In this document: positions 1 through 10,000 of the stretch, piece after piece
Layout: each line of letters begins with the position of its first letter
Position numbering within the stretch: position 1 is the first letter of the stretch
Source of the DNA: Hyaloperonospora brassicae
Lineage: Eukaryota > Oomycota > Peronosporomycetes > Peronosporales > Peronosporaceae
Direction: 5' to 3'
Assembly: GCA_947650285.1 (NCBI GenBank)
Contig: CANTFL010000034.1
Location: 124,001 to 188,000 of the forward strand
DNA length: 64,000 nucleotides
Notes under the pieces: model-generated
What the model was told of the DNA's origin: nothing
Databases searched by the model: none
Seen by the model: only the letters and a program-made list of their open reading frames with translations
Program-made: the position numbers and the translations under genes

Positions 1-1
1 G

Positions 2-1246
2 CACGAGCGACTTGACGATGGTGCAACCCATCGTCATACTGACAACCGTGGTACCAACAAAGGTACCACCGTGAAACGTGATGAGCTGAAGCCGTGGCGT
101 TTGCCCGAACGGCTCATCAATGGCTTGTCTCACGAGACTAGCCAACATCATCGAATACCCTTATTCGATGCGACTGAGCTTCACGACTTGACTCCCAGAG
201 CGAGCAACTTTCGCGCTGATGAAAACTTTTATCTCGATGTCTTCCTTAGACATCGATGGTACAACAGCAACTGAAAGCGTGACAAAACCTCGCTTTTGGC
301 TGCGTGGAACGCGTTCGTCCAAATGGTAAAGAATTTTGGACTAGAAGGGTGGCTCAAGAAACTTGAGGCGACACGCCTCAGGTTCGAAAAGCGAACGCCA
401 ACCGGTGCCAGGTACCGATTGCACTGTTTGTCGAGTGAGGCAGGCATTCCTTGCCTCACATGGGGAGACCCTTGTGCTAGTTGTGTTGACAACTCGCAGC
501 GTGCACATAGGGACGTGTATTCCCTAAGTTTGCCCTGGGGAAGGGCACACATCTCGGAGGAGATGCGTGACGCGATTGCAAACTTGCAATCCGTCTACAA
601 GCGCCTAGGGCGCGTGTTTACGGATGGGCCCAAGGACTCATCGGATGGGTCTCGTCATACTGGCGGACGAGACCTTCAACATCCATCAACAGCTGAGAGC
701 GGGGATCCCAGCTGTTCCAAGAGGGTGGATACCCCCGCCACTGGACGAGGTAGCTCGTCCTTGATCCTGAATCGTCACGGTGATTCAAGATACGCTCTAC
801 TAGAAAGCGTTGATCACCGTGAGCATCCACTAAAGGATGTGGTGGAGGAGGAAAGACCTCCTCCAGATATTTCGGTTCACCGTCTCGATCCTTACGAGAT
901 GGATCGCGCAATCGATGAATTGCGCGATGACTTGAAGCACGAGCGCGACCGGCTATACGCTTTGACTGATACCGTGCGGAAGAACCGCAAGGATCGCGAG
1001 GCTGATCGGGCGAGTGATCGCGCCGATTATGCCACAGCGCAGCTTCAGGTCGATCGGGATGTCCGCTCCCTATTCGGCGAGCTGGCGACAGCTCGCGGGG
1101 AGATATCTCGGATTAGTTCCGAGGTATCATATCTGCGCGACCAGACGGATCGTCTGGAGCGCGAACGCAAGAACTTGATGGATGTTCTTGAACGTGGGAG
1201 CTATCTTCGTCGGAAGAAGAAGGCTCGTACTGACAGTACGGTCTGA
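2..1246 (+). CDS. Antisense ORF of the gypsy element: Cys-motif and coiled-coil protein, one internal stop, open at the window edge
   Basis: Frame 2 of the plus strand is open from the first bases of the window to a TGA at 1244-1246, about 415 codons, broken only by a TGA at 272-274. It runs antisense to the 3' part of the element's pol gene and overlaps the chromodomain (618-911) completely. The predicted protein has a basic, Trp-containing N-terminal half, a Cys cluster near 450-490 (motifs CLTWGDPC and CASC), a Ser/Pro/Gly-rich linker, and a long charged coiled coil from about 895 to the end that finishes in a basic KKKAR tail. It is better preserved than the gag-pol frame of the same element. 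I recall similar hypothetical proteins in oomycete predicted proteomes but cannot verify this. No enzymatic function can be assigned. No ATG is visible in the window; the true start probably lies upstream of base 1. Confidence 0.5.
618..911 (-). pseudogene. Chromodomain at the C terminus of gypsy pol
   Basis: The minus-strand frame encodes a classic chromodomain. It opens with [10 protein letters not shown], continues with [17 protein letters not shown], and ends with a helix leading to QYDETHP. The aromatic positions (Tyr, Trp, Trp) needed for the methyl-lysine cage are present. In chromoviruses this domain follows the integrase and directs insertion to particular chromatin. It lies in the same frame as the integrase C-terminal barrel (frame of base 1361), but that frame contains stops between them, including one in the conserved F-Y-V-G-R stretch near 1258. 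It overlaps a long plus-strand ORF. Confidence 0.85.
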
Positions 1247-2719
1247 TCCTCCCCACTTAAAACTTAGGATGCGTGCGCATCTTACGTGGCAATTCAAGTG
1301 TGTATGCATTGCCCTTGCGATGCAACACTCGAAATGGCCCAATGTACTTCGGCAGTAGTTTACTACTGAAACACTAGTGACTGCATATCCAGGTAAGTTA
1401 ACCGTAGACAGTAGTACTAGGTCGTGAACTTTAAATGAAAGAACATTTGCTCTTCCATTCTTGTCTGCGTTCCGTTTCTGACGGTCCACCGCATTTGCGA
1501 TGGAGTCCTGAACGAAACGGACTACCGCTTCTCGAGTTAGCAGGAATTTCTCTGCTTACTCTTTGTTTTGTCTTTCAGTGCGCTTCGTGCGCACTGCTAA
1601 GAGATTGTTCTCTTATTCAGCGAGGTTGTCTTCTTCCTCGCTGGCATAATCGTTGGCGATGCTGAATATACCAGCATCGTCATCATCATTCGAGTCAGTA
1701 ATAGCGTCATCGCTATTATGGAGGTGATCTTCTTCATCGATGTCGACTTGATCGACATCGGCATCATACGTGACGACGTTAGCGTCGACACGTGATGAGC
1801 AGGAGCCAAAACGGTTTTTGCTCTAGCGATTCCCTCCCCCTTATCCAAGAGTCACACTCTAGAAGGGTGGGCACACGTGGATGGCGTAGGCTATTCACGT
1901 AAAACGGTGTGTGCTGTGTGGAAGCATGCACCGAATTATTGATGGCGAATTCCACCATCGGTGGGAATTCGCTCCAACTCGGAAACGAGTGGACATATCC
2001 TCGAAGGATCTCTTCGAGGACACGGTTCGCACGTTCCGTCTGACCATCTGTTTCGGGATGGTCAGAAGTAGACATCTTCAATCGTGTTCCCAATGTGCGG
2101 AACACGGTTTGCCAAAATGCCGCCGTGAACCGAGGGTCAAGGTCGAATACGAGTTGACGGGGTAACCCGTGGAGTCTAAAATCGTGTCTAGAAAGACACG
2201 AGCACAACCTTGAGCCTTGATCGACTCAGGGACGGCAGCAAGATGCACCATCTTGCTGAATCGGTCAACAAACACGAGAATACCATTATTCTTGTGAACG
2301 TCGTCGGGAAACCCGAAGACGAAGTCCATTGAAACGGACTGCCAGCACTCTGTCGGAACAGGCAGAGGCTGCAATGGCGCACGGGATGAAGGAATAGGCT
2401 TCACCCGTTGACAAACCTCGCAAGCACGTATGTACTTGCGGACAAACTGATACTGGCATGGCCAGTAAAAGTCACGGCTTACCGTGAGGTAAGTCTTTTC
2501 TCTACCACGATGCCCGCCTGTTGGGGCATCGTGACACTCATACATGATGCGTAAACGCAAATCATGATGAGCGGATACGACGACACGAGGCGTGTCGTCG
2601 GCAACAGCTATATAGTACAGCGATCCGTTGCGTGTCGTATACCGATCTGATGAGGATCGGTACAAAGCCGGTAAATTCTTCAACGATTGACTGGATGGAT
2701 CCACCAGATGATCCATCAA
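1240..2719 (-). pseudogene. Integrase (HHCC zinc finger, DDE core, C-terminal barrel), frameshifted
   Basis: The zinc-binding domain is visible as ECHDAPTGGHRGREKT followed by CEVCQRVKP. The catalytic core starts with MDFVFGFP (first Asp). It continues after a one-base loss near 2180 with a second Asp in FDLDPRF, where the usual SDRDPRF has changed, and the Glu in TERANRVLEE. Downstream an acidic linker (roughly 1600-1790, another frame) is followed by the barrel motif DLVLLSTVNLP near 1400 and its continuation KLLPKYIGPF at 1361, again in another frame. At least three frame changes make the product non-functional. Confidence 0.88.
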
Positions 2720-2743
2720 TCGCAGAAGATCTTTATCTTCCGC

Positions 2744-3265
2744 TTATGCCTTTCGTACGTCGTCAAGTTTACTTGACAACGGGACACTGACTGACAGTGT
2801 CGCAACAGTGGGCTTATCCTCACTGTTGATTTGTGCGTCCGGCTCGGAATCGGGCCGGCACGAGAGCGCATCAGCGACGACGTTTAGTCGTCCTGGTTTA
2901 TACTCCACGGAGAAGTTATACTCCGCGAATAAAGACAGCCACCTCGCCATCCTTTGCGAGAGGTGTGGACTGTTTACGGACGTGCGTAATGACGCATGTT
3001 CCGTATCGACAACAAACGGTCTATCTCCCAAGGGATAGACGCGTAACTTAGCCAGTGCGTACTTCATGGCAAGGAGTTCCTTGTCCTGCACTGGATGATT
3101 GCGCTCTGCTGCTTGAAGCTGACGCGACTGATAACAGATGGCGCGCTCCGCGCCATCTGCATCGAACTGCATTAACGCACAGCCGTTTGCAAAATCGCTG
3201 GCGTCACAGACCACATGAAATGATCTGTCCTGATCTGCAATCGCCAAGATCGGCGATTGCATCAA
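2744..3265 (-). pseudogene. RNase H domain of gypsy pol
   Basis: The domain contains VVCDASDFANGCAL (first catalytic Asp), the Glu of DKELLAMKYAL, and VDTEHASL, which corresponds to the usual TDHASL motif. It ends with the typical FSVEYKPGRLNVVADALSC (last catalytic Asp). It would degrade the RNA strand during reverse transcription. It shares the frame of the reverse transcriptase upstream and of the integrase start downstream, from which it is separated only by in-frame stops near 3314 and 2744. Confidence 0.88.
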
Positions 3266-3313
3266 GCTTTGCTTGATACCCTCAAAGGAACGCTGGCACT
3301 CATCGTTCCATGA

Positions 3314-4225
3314 CTACTTGACATTTTTCTTGAGCAAGCTAGAAAGATGAACAGTCATCTCGGCGTAGTTGCGCGAGTACTTGTGCAAGTACGCCGCTAG
3401 ACCAAGGAACTTCCTTAGTCCCTTGACATCGACTGGCACTGGCCAGTCGGTGATCGCCTCGATCATTTCGGGATCGGGGCGTACGCCGTGTTTACCCACG
3501 ATGCACCCAAGAAGTGGTATTTCGCTAGACGCGAATATACACTTCTTGAGGTTGGCGTACAACTTATGCTTGCGCATAAGTTAAAGAACCTGACGAACGT
3601 GAGTTCTGTGAACTTCAACGTCCGTCTTTCCGTTTATAGCCCGACTATGGACGAACACATCGTCCAAGTAACTCGGTGCGAAGTCTCGCACCGGTCTCAA
3701 CAGATTTGTAACACATCTGTTGAATGTTGCAGGGGCATTGCTCAGACCCTGTGGCATAACTAGCAACTCCCACAGCATCCCGCTGGGGGTACTCACTGCC
3801 GTGAACGGAATGTCCCGTTCACGCATGAGGATCTGATAGAACCCATCCATCAGATCCATGGACGAAAAGATGGTACTCTTTGACAGACCATCTAAAATTA
3901 CGTCCTTACTCGGTATCGGCGTCTGAGCCGGTACCATTGCGGCATTCAATTTGCTGAATGCGTGCACCATCCGCCATCCTCCTGTGGCCTTTCGCACACA
4001 GAAGGTCGGAGAGCTGTGAGGGGATGTTGATTCCCTCACATGGCCCGCTGCTAAGCGATCGGCAATGAACTTGTCGATCGCTAGTACTTGTTCACGAGGC
4101 AGTGGCCACTGCTTCATGACACAATACTTCGATCCCGGTCTAAGCTCGATCTCGTGTCGAGTGCCTTTGTCCTTAGGCAACTCGCACGGTACGGATTCAG
4201 GGAACACATCCCTAAATTCGATCAA
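3314..4225 (-). pseudogene. Reverse transcriptase of gypsy pol
   Basis: The reverse transcriptase fingers and palm are readable: KQWPLPREQ, the substrate-binding block near HAFSKLNAA, SSMDLMDGFYQI (first catalytic Asp), the MPQGLSNAPATF block, and SYLDDVFVHS with the YLDD catalytic pair. A stop at 3581 separates it from the thumb/connection segment (ANLKKCIF and GLRKFLGLAAYLHKYSRNYAE), which continues in the same frame. All catalytic residues are still present, so inactivation is due to stops rather than active-site changes. Confidence 0.92.
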
Positions 4226-4264
4226 ATCCTTATAAAAAGGATTTGCCTGAAGTGACTCCCAGGA

Positions 4265-4957
4265 TTAGGACGCGTATCGCTCAATCCGAGTCTTCTCATC
4301 GAGGACACTTTCGTCCATCGATGAGCTGCTGAGAACTCGTTCGTTCTCAGCAAATACTGTTGCCGACCGAATATCGGCTACATACTCGTCCTCTGTGACG
4401 ATTTTGCAGATCTGCTTGACTTTGCCACTACGCAGATCACGCAAGAACCGTTTCGGTTCTAGCGTTGGCAACTGAGTTATCTACGAATTTAACTTCGGAG
4501 GCACAATCAAATCAAGCGTGTAAGCGCCTACGCTTGATCAGTCATTAACCAAGACGTTCAACGTCTCGGTTACTTCCTGGGAACTTCTTTCCACAGGTTG
4601 CTGAAGGCCAAATCCCTCAGCAAGTGAATCTTGAGGAATTCCTTCCTCAAGTACGTGGGGACTTATTCCCTCGACGTCTTCTGACTGTGGCTGTGCAACC
4701 ACTGTCAGGGACCGATCCTCTACGGTCGACTCTCCAGTCGACCTAGGATTTCCATGTTGCCCTTTGGGGGCAACAGGTTTCTTCTGTATAAGATGCTGCC
4801 CGCTAGGCATGCATCCATGTCCCGTTCCACTCGACTTATTCGAGTGATGGACCTTCGGCGCAGCCTGTACTTCTGTACAGCCGCCGGGAGCTTGCTCCAC
4901 AGTGTAGTGATCAACTACACTGTGATCTTGTGCAGTCGTTTCACGACCGAAGCGCAA
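4265..4957 (-). pseudogene. Protease to reverse transcriptase linker of gypsy pol
   Basis: One minus-strand frame, the same as that of the reverse transcriptase, runs from 4957 to 4265 with stops at 4538, near 4477 and at 4265. It encodes a Gln/Ser/Glu-rich segment and then a charged segment with VTEDEYVADIRSATVFAENE. It has no recognisable catalytic motif. The same linker is recognisable in the second copy at 62250-63000, which shows it belongs to the family and is not random reading frame. Its role is unknown. Confidence 0.6.
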
Positions 4958-5457
4958 GTGAGGCCATCACACTCACTCTCAGAACATCCACACGCTTGTG
5001 GACGCTCCAAGATGTTCATCAGATGGCCATCTGATGAACAAGCGGCAGGCATCTTCACGGATCGATGCTGCCAGCTCACCCTTGGCTCGTACTTTCTGAG
5101 CCAAGGTAATCCCAGGATGACATCAAATTTGTCATCCAGATCTAGTACGATGAAGTCATCATCGTACTGTTCGCCCTCTAACGTGTGGTGGATTCCGACT
5201 ACACGTTTCTCAACGGTAATCGATGCGCCTGTTGCAAGGCGCACCGTCATCCTTGTTAGGGGAATGTCGCGCTCAACGAACTTGAGCCTACGACCCTCTA
5301 GTGACTGGCGTCGAACAAAGTTGTTCCACGCCCCACAGTCTACTAGGGCACGAAGCGACAAATCATTTGTCGCTTCCAACTTCAAGGTGATGAGAGAAAC
5401 GTCATCACCAGGTGCAGAGACACACAATGATTGTGTACCTGGAGCAACTTTCGTCAA
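4915..5457 (-). pseudogene. Retroviral-type aspartic protease of gypsy pol
   Basis: The segment ALVDCGAWNNFVRRQSL contains the D-C-G version of the retropepsin active-site triad (usually D-S/T-G), and DVILGLPWLRKY matches the conserved second half of the fold. The product would cut the Gag-Pol polyprotein as a dimer. The frame differs from that of gag just upstream and of the linker downstream. The gag/protease change near 5480 could be a natural programmed frameshift or just decay; the second copy is too damaged to decide. Confidence 0.8.
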
Positions 5458-5488
5458 GAGATATGCAAATTCTCTTCAGGTTGCTGGA

Positions 5489-6604
5489 TCAGTAGGTCGC
5501 TCCACCTTTACTGACCCCGACCATTTTTGATGGTCCGTCTCGCTGTTGCGGCTTCGCAACAGCGCTGGACCTACGCCTATTGCCGTTCTTGGCGAATGGT
5601 CGTCTATTTCGCTCAGTACTGTTTGGTACTGGGCGTGGAGCACTACACTCGTATGCGTAGTGCCCTAACTTCTGACAGCAATTGCACCTCTGCAATCGCT
5701 TGTTGTTTGAAGAGCGAGGTCTCTCGCTCTCAACATAGCAGAGGTCCATTGGTTCTGGACCTCCGATCTCTTGTCGTCTTAGTGGACGGTAAGAGTTTGA
5801 GCTAGCATGAGCCTGTCTCATGCTAAAGTCTTCCTGTTACGCGGCTGATATCGCTTCTTCAAGCGTATTCAGCTCAAGGCGGAACAGGTGGCTCCTGACG
5901 GGCCCTTCTGCGAGCCCTTGCATGAACACCGTAATCAACGTGTGTTTATGAACTGGGTTAGCAGTTATACTACTCGAAAGGAGTCGTATATGTTGTGCGT
6001 AAGCGTGCACATCACTCTTACCCTGCTTGAGTTTCAGGAGCTCATAACGAGCCCAGAACTCAGCTCGTGGCGGCTAAAACGTTTATCTGAGCCGGGACTT
6101 GAAGTCATCTAGCGACCTAAACACATTTGGGTCGCTACTCTCGAGCCCCAGGGACCAAGTTTTGGCACGCCCTGCCAAGCGGGTCTGAGCAAATGTGAGT
6201 TTCATTTGCTCATCTTCGACGCGACGAGCTCTTAAGGCTCTGTCGAGTTCGACAAACCACAGTAACAGGGAGTCTTCCGGGACTCCACTGTACTTGGAGA
6301 TGTCAACCTTCATGACCTCGGGACGACGCGCATGCGCCGTCCCGCCCACAGCAGCATGGAATTGCTGCTGTCTCAACAGCTCCGTCTGTTGAGCACCGAG
6401 TTCTCTCAACTGCTCGGCCTGTTGAGAGCCTTGCTGGTGAAGCAAGGCTACTTTTTCCCTTTCGGCGACAAATTCACTTTGGATGAACTTGGCTATAGCG
6501 GCTTGTTGTTGGTCTCTCTCAAGAGACTCCAACATGGCGCTAATGGCGAACTTGCCTACGGTAGAACTCATGCGTTCTACCGCACTCCATTCGATGTCAC
6601 TCAA
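5489..6604 (-). pseudogene. Gag (capsid and CCHC zinc knuckle) of the gypsy element, three in-frame stops
   Basis: Starting at the ATG at 6604, the frame encodes a Gln-rich coiled N-terminal part and the retrotransposon gag domain (ISKYSGVPEDSLLLWFVELD, then WSLGLESSD). The same frame continues past stops at 6083, 6074 and 5837 into a segment with VFMQGLAEGPVRSHLFRLEL. It ends with a perfect CCHC zinc knuckle (CNCCQKLGHYAYEC) and a basic tail. Gag packages the element RNA. The 5' untranslated segment between the primer binding site and the ATG is about 90 bases. Confidence 0.85.
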
Positions 6605-6693
6605 ATGGGTAAACCCTTCACGCGTGGCGTGAAGGTCTCTTCATCATACAACATGTTCATGTTGGATGTTGTGGTCCTTGGAAGGACTATAAA

Positions 6694-6702
6694 GTGCTAC
6701 CA
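6694..6702 (-). promoter_or_regulatory. Candidate primer binding site
   Basis: Two bases inside the 5' LTR the minus strand reads TGGTAGCAC, complementary to a tRNA ending in GTGCTACCA. The TGG start and the two-base offset are typical of LTR retrotransposons. An initiator methionine tRNA is a possible primer because its acceptor end is often GCTACCA, but this is inference. The equivalent position in the second copy (60602-60610) reads TTGTAGATC, a decayed version. Confidence 0.6.
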
Positions 6703-6988
6703 GGTGTAACGGGGCACACCCTGCGGGAACTTAACGCAAGGGTATCGGTGCCCCGACAGACGTACACAAGGCAAGCGAGGAAGCGTAGGTAAGGTAAAGG
6801 CAGAACTGTTATATTAATATAATTAAGTCTTTTAGCTACTGTCTCTCTGTTTGACTTAAGGTAATTATGCTAATATAACTGAGTGTATGGTGACGTCTCG
6901 TCACCACTCATTGCGCGCGTCTTGCGGCGATTGGTGGTTTGACATCATCAAGAAATCAACCAATGAACAGACTCTTTGGTCGACCCTT

Positions 6989-7013
6989 CAATATCACCGC
7001 TTCGGTGATATTG
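6989..7013. other. LTR stem-loop 1
   Basis: CAATATCACCG and CGGTGATATTG form an 11-base perfect stem around a three-base loop. The same place in the solo LTR (15426-15451) keeps a 10-base stem with a changed base pair and a longer loop. This suggests that the structure, not just the sequence, is kept. Confidence 0.6.
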
Positions 7014-7042
7014 TTTAGAAAATATTCAACTTCGTATTCTTT

Positions 7043-7068
7043 ATTGTCACTTTCCTTAAAGTGACAAT
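7043..7068. other. LTR stem-loop 2
   Basis: ATTGTCACTTT and AAAGTGACAAT form an 11-base perfect stem with a four-base loop. A weaker stem (TACCAT/ATGGTA) occupies the equivalent place in the solo LTR. Confidence 0.5.
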
Positions 7069-7094
7069 TCCATGTAACGGGCTGCCCCGTTACA

Positions 7095-10000
7095 AGGTGA
7101 ACATTTCGTCCGCATAAGTACGGAATGTCAGCAAAAGATCGCGATTCCTGCAGTATGTTGCGCAAAAGCAAGTCTTGGTCGTGTCTAAAACTGCTTGTAC
7201 TGCTACGAAGTTGCATGAATGCCGTCGGCCTGAAGTTCATGCGCATAATTAATGCATACAATGCGGTGCTCCGCCATCATCTTCAAGCACCTGATCGACA
7301 CGCGAATGCACAAAGGTTGGCTAGCCAAAGCTAAGCGCCGCATTTTCCGTCAGCCACAAAAAGCGATCATGAGGCATGAGTGCTTTGCCGACAACTTCGA
7401 TGTGGATGCACGGAAAAGGTGGCCAGAAGATAGCAAATCTGACGCGAAGATATATTGTTTTGGCTCAGTAGAACTGCTCGCGCTAATCAAACCTCACTGC
7501 AAATGACTGCTGTTTTCCCCAGTTGTAAAATCATACAATCTGGACTACGCCATATAAAAGCGGCTATGAGGTTGCACGTTGGGATAATGGGAAAGTTTTG
7601 ATGCAGCCTCGTGGCCAACAAGATAGAAACTTTGTTCGATGAGCCTCGCTTGAGCAGATCAAGCTCAAGGTGTCTCATAAGGCAATCTGTCGGTATAAAT
7701 TACTCACGAGGCATAAGGATGATATCGTCTGGTGCAAGCACAGCAACACGATCCATCGTGTAAAAATAAGGCAACGAGACGTAGACCAGCCTGAGTTAGT
7801 CGTGTTTTTTTCGAATAAGTAAGCGCGACATTTTTTGAATTCATAACACGAAAATGATCAAGTGCAAAACGACATTTCTTGGCTATCCGGCGTCTTCGGT
7901 TGGAGCTATCGAGATCACAAGGGCCAACCTGGCCATCGAGTCCCAGGGATACGCTGGTGTATTCTGTTTCGTATCGTGTGAATTACGTTTACGAGTCTGC
8001 CTTCTGCGGCTGCTGCAAACATGGTGGCTGCACGTTCACCTCAACCCAGACTTTTACAAAGTTTTGGCGAGCGAGAGTGGGCCATTTTCGGACACCGGAA
8101 GCGTACCTCAGCGTTTTGGTGGAAAAGCGATGAGGTACGTTGAGGTGCTTAGGTCGGAACAATTGGCACAGCTGCGATTAACAGACAGGCGAACACAAGC
8201 CCATGTAGCAACGACACGTTAGATCCTCACATAACGCAATCAAGAACAACGTGGCCACTGACTGCGAAGCCATCTTTTACGGAACGGAAGACGGTATGAC
8301 CGGCGAGATACTTCGGAAAATAAAGTATCGAACTTCTTGCCGCCGAGTCAATCGTACGTTATGCCAGGAAACAGCTTGCACAAAGTCCGCAATTTTGGCT
8401 GTATTATGTCGCATATCTCCTCGAGCTATACTTTGTGTTGCGTGTGGCGTGTGCTCAGAGCTTGGTATATTGATGCAGCACGCTGACAGAAAACATGGCT
8501 TGTCCGATCTCATCATGGATGGACCAGCAGGATGCGTCGTAGCTATCAGCTCGATGACCTTTGTACCTTTACCTAGCAGCTCTTACGAACAGTGGACAAG
8601 TCTGTATCAATGATGCACGTTGCTCCAGGTTGTTGGCGGAGAGTGCGGTGTAGTCAGCCCTGCCACAGCCGAGTCCGAACGCTACACGTTCAGCGGGGTC
8701 ACATAAGGCTGTCGTTTTGATCGATGAATCCGAGAAACTCGCCGGGACGGAATATTGTCCAAAAGCTGGCTCAAATCAGTTGCGTCCTGCCTGCTCACGC
8801 GTAGTAACGTCTACAAGCAACTGATCTGCGATGGTGCTAGACCCGATGTTCAAGTCGAGGTTCTAGAAGGCGCAGCTTGCGATTGCTTCTTCGTTGTTGC
8901 TTAGTGAGAGCGGTACTCCATTCCGAGTGATAAAAACATGCCTTGACTCGTTGCACAGATGTTTGCTGAAATGTTAGCGAGAGTGCCTGTATAACTAATT
9001 GGTTGACGGAAGAAAACTCCTCCCATTGAGCGATGCTAATGTACGCTTCTTATTCTTCAGCAGCAGTCAAGTTCCATCTCGAATGCTACTTCAACTTGAG
9101 TGCTGGATGCCGTGGCACCCGGACATACGCTAAAAGCCACCGAGACGTCTCGTGATACTGTGGTCTCATTCACTGCCTCTTACCCTAAGAGAGCAATGCT
9201 TCGTAATGTTACGCGGACCTCGCCCTCACGATCCGGCCGCCGTGTTGATTCCCGCAGCCATAGCTGACAGGCGAAAGGCACGTGGCTGTCGCCAATGCGA
9301 ACAAAGAGTCGGCTTGAGCTACGAGCTGATCGTCAGCGCTTTTCCTGCCTGCCGGATCATGCTGTCTGCGGTGCTATAAAGATTAGACAAGTCGCGCTTC
9401 GGCAGCCGGTCGTCTCATTCGAAGCAGGCGGCGAGTGAGCACAACCGCTACCCCCCCCGCACTACCTCGACGTGCGCATTTGTCCCGTTTGTCCGCTGTA
9501 TCATTTGTGCATACAGCTCAGAGACCGTGGCAAGTGCTGCACGCACCAATCACTGGAGCACACTCTTTTGGAGCTGCCCATGAAGAAGGCAAACGATCGG
9601 TCGTTGCATCTTGCAGTACTCTCTAGCTTAGCAAGCGATGCTGTTCTCAAAATGGGCTAGACATGTACGCCTGCTCTAGAGCATAACACGCATTACGCCA
9701 CAGCCGACCATCACTTGGCATGAGCACCGCAGTGATGTAGACATTTGTCGAGTCAGGCCGCGCGGTGCAATGAACTGTTGGAAAGGGAAGAACGTGCGGA
9801 TGGGATGTCAACGGTTCCACTCGCAATTACAAGTTGACAACGCGTCTGCGCTATCTTCGTACAGCTGGTAGCCGTCGTGTCGATCGACAGGGTAGTTTTG
9901 CTGAAACAATCTACAAACACAAACCTCTTCGTAGCGTCGAACTTGCGCTGGGCTTGAAGAACGGCATGTCGCCTGGCTGGCCGAAGAGCAGCTGGACAAT

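Larger units (their letters stand above)
1..7094 (-). mobile_element. Ty3/gypsy chromovirus-type LTR retrotransposon, decayed, cut by the window start
   Basis: Read on the minus strand from 7094 downward the order is LTR, primer binding site, gag with zinc knuckle, aspartic protease, reverse transcriptase, RNase H, integrase and a C-terminal chromodomain. This is the domain order of Ty3/gypsy chromoviruses. The copy is inactive. The gag frame has three in-frame stops, the pol frame has about six more, and the integrase has at least three frame changes (near 2180, 1800 and 1375). Only the 5' LTR (6705-7094) lies inside the window; the 3' LTR must lie before base 1. The bases after the LTR (7095-7099) would be one half of a target duplication that cannot be checked here. 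A second, more decayed copy of the family is on the plus strand at the far end of the window. Confidence 0.9.
6705..7094 (-). repeat. 5' LTR of the minus-strand gypsy element
   Basis: The 390-base LTR is bounded by a perfect 10-base inverted repeat, TGTAACGGGG at one end and CCCCGTTACA at the other. Related LTRs are at 15092-15517 (same orientation), 55442-55908 and 55931-60599 (opposite orientation, the latter interrupted). They share the edges and a block around GCGCGCGTCTTGCGGCGATTGG. Two strong stem-loops lie near its sense-strand start. Confidence 0.88.

Noticed and set aside
3314..6085. RIP-like C-to-T mutation as the cause of the stops in the first gypsy copy
   Set aside because: Several stops look like former Gln codons, but others do not. 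With only one comparable copy, itself very decayed, the mutation direction cannot be established.
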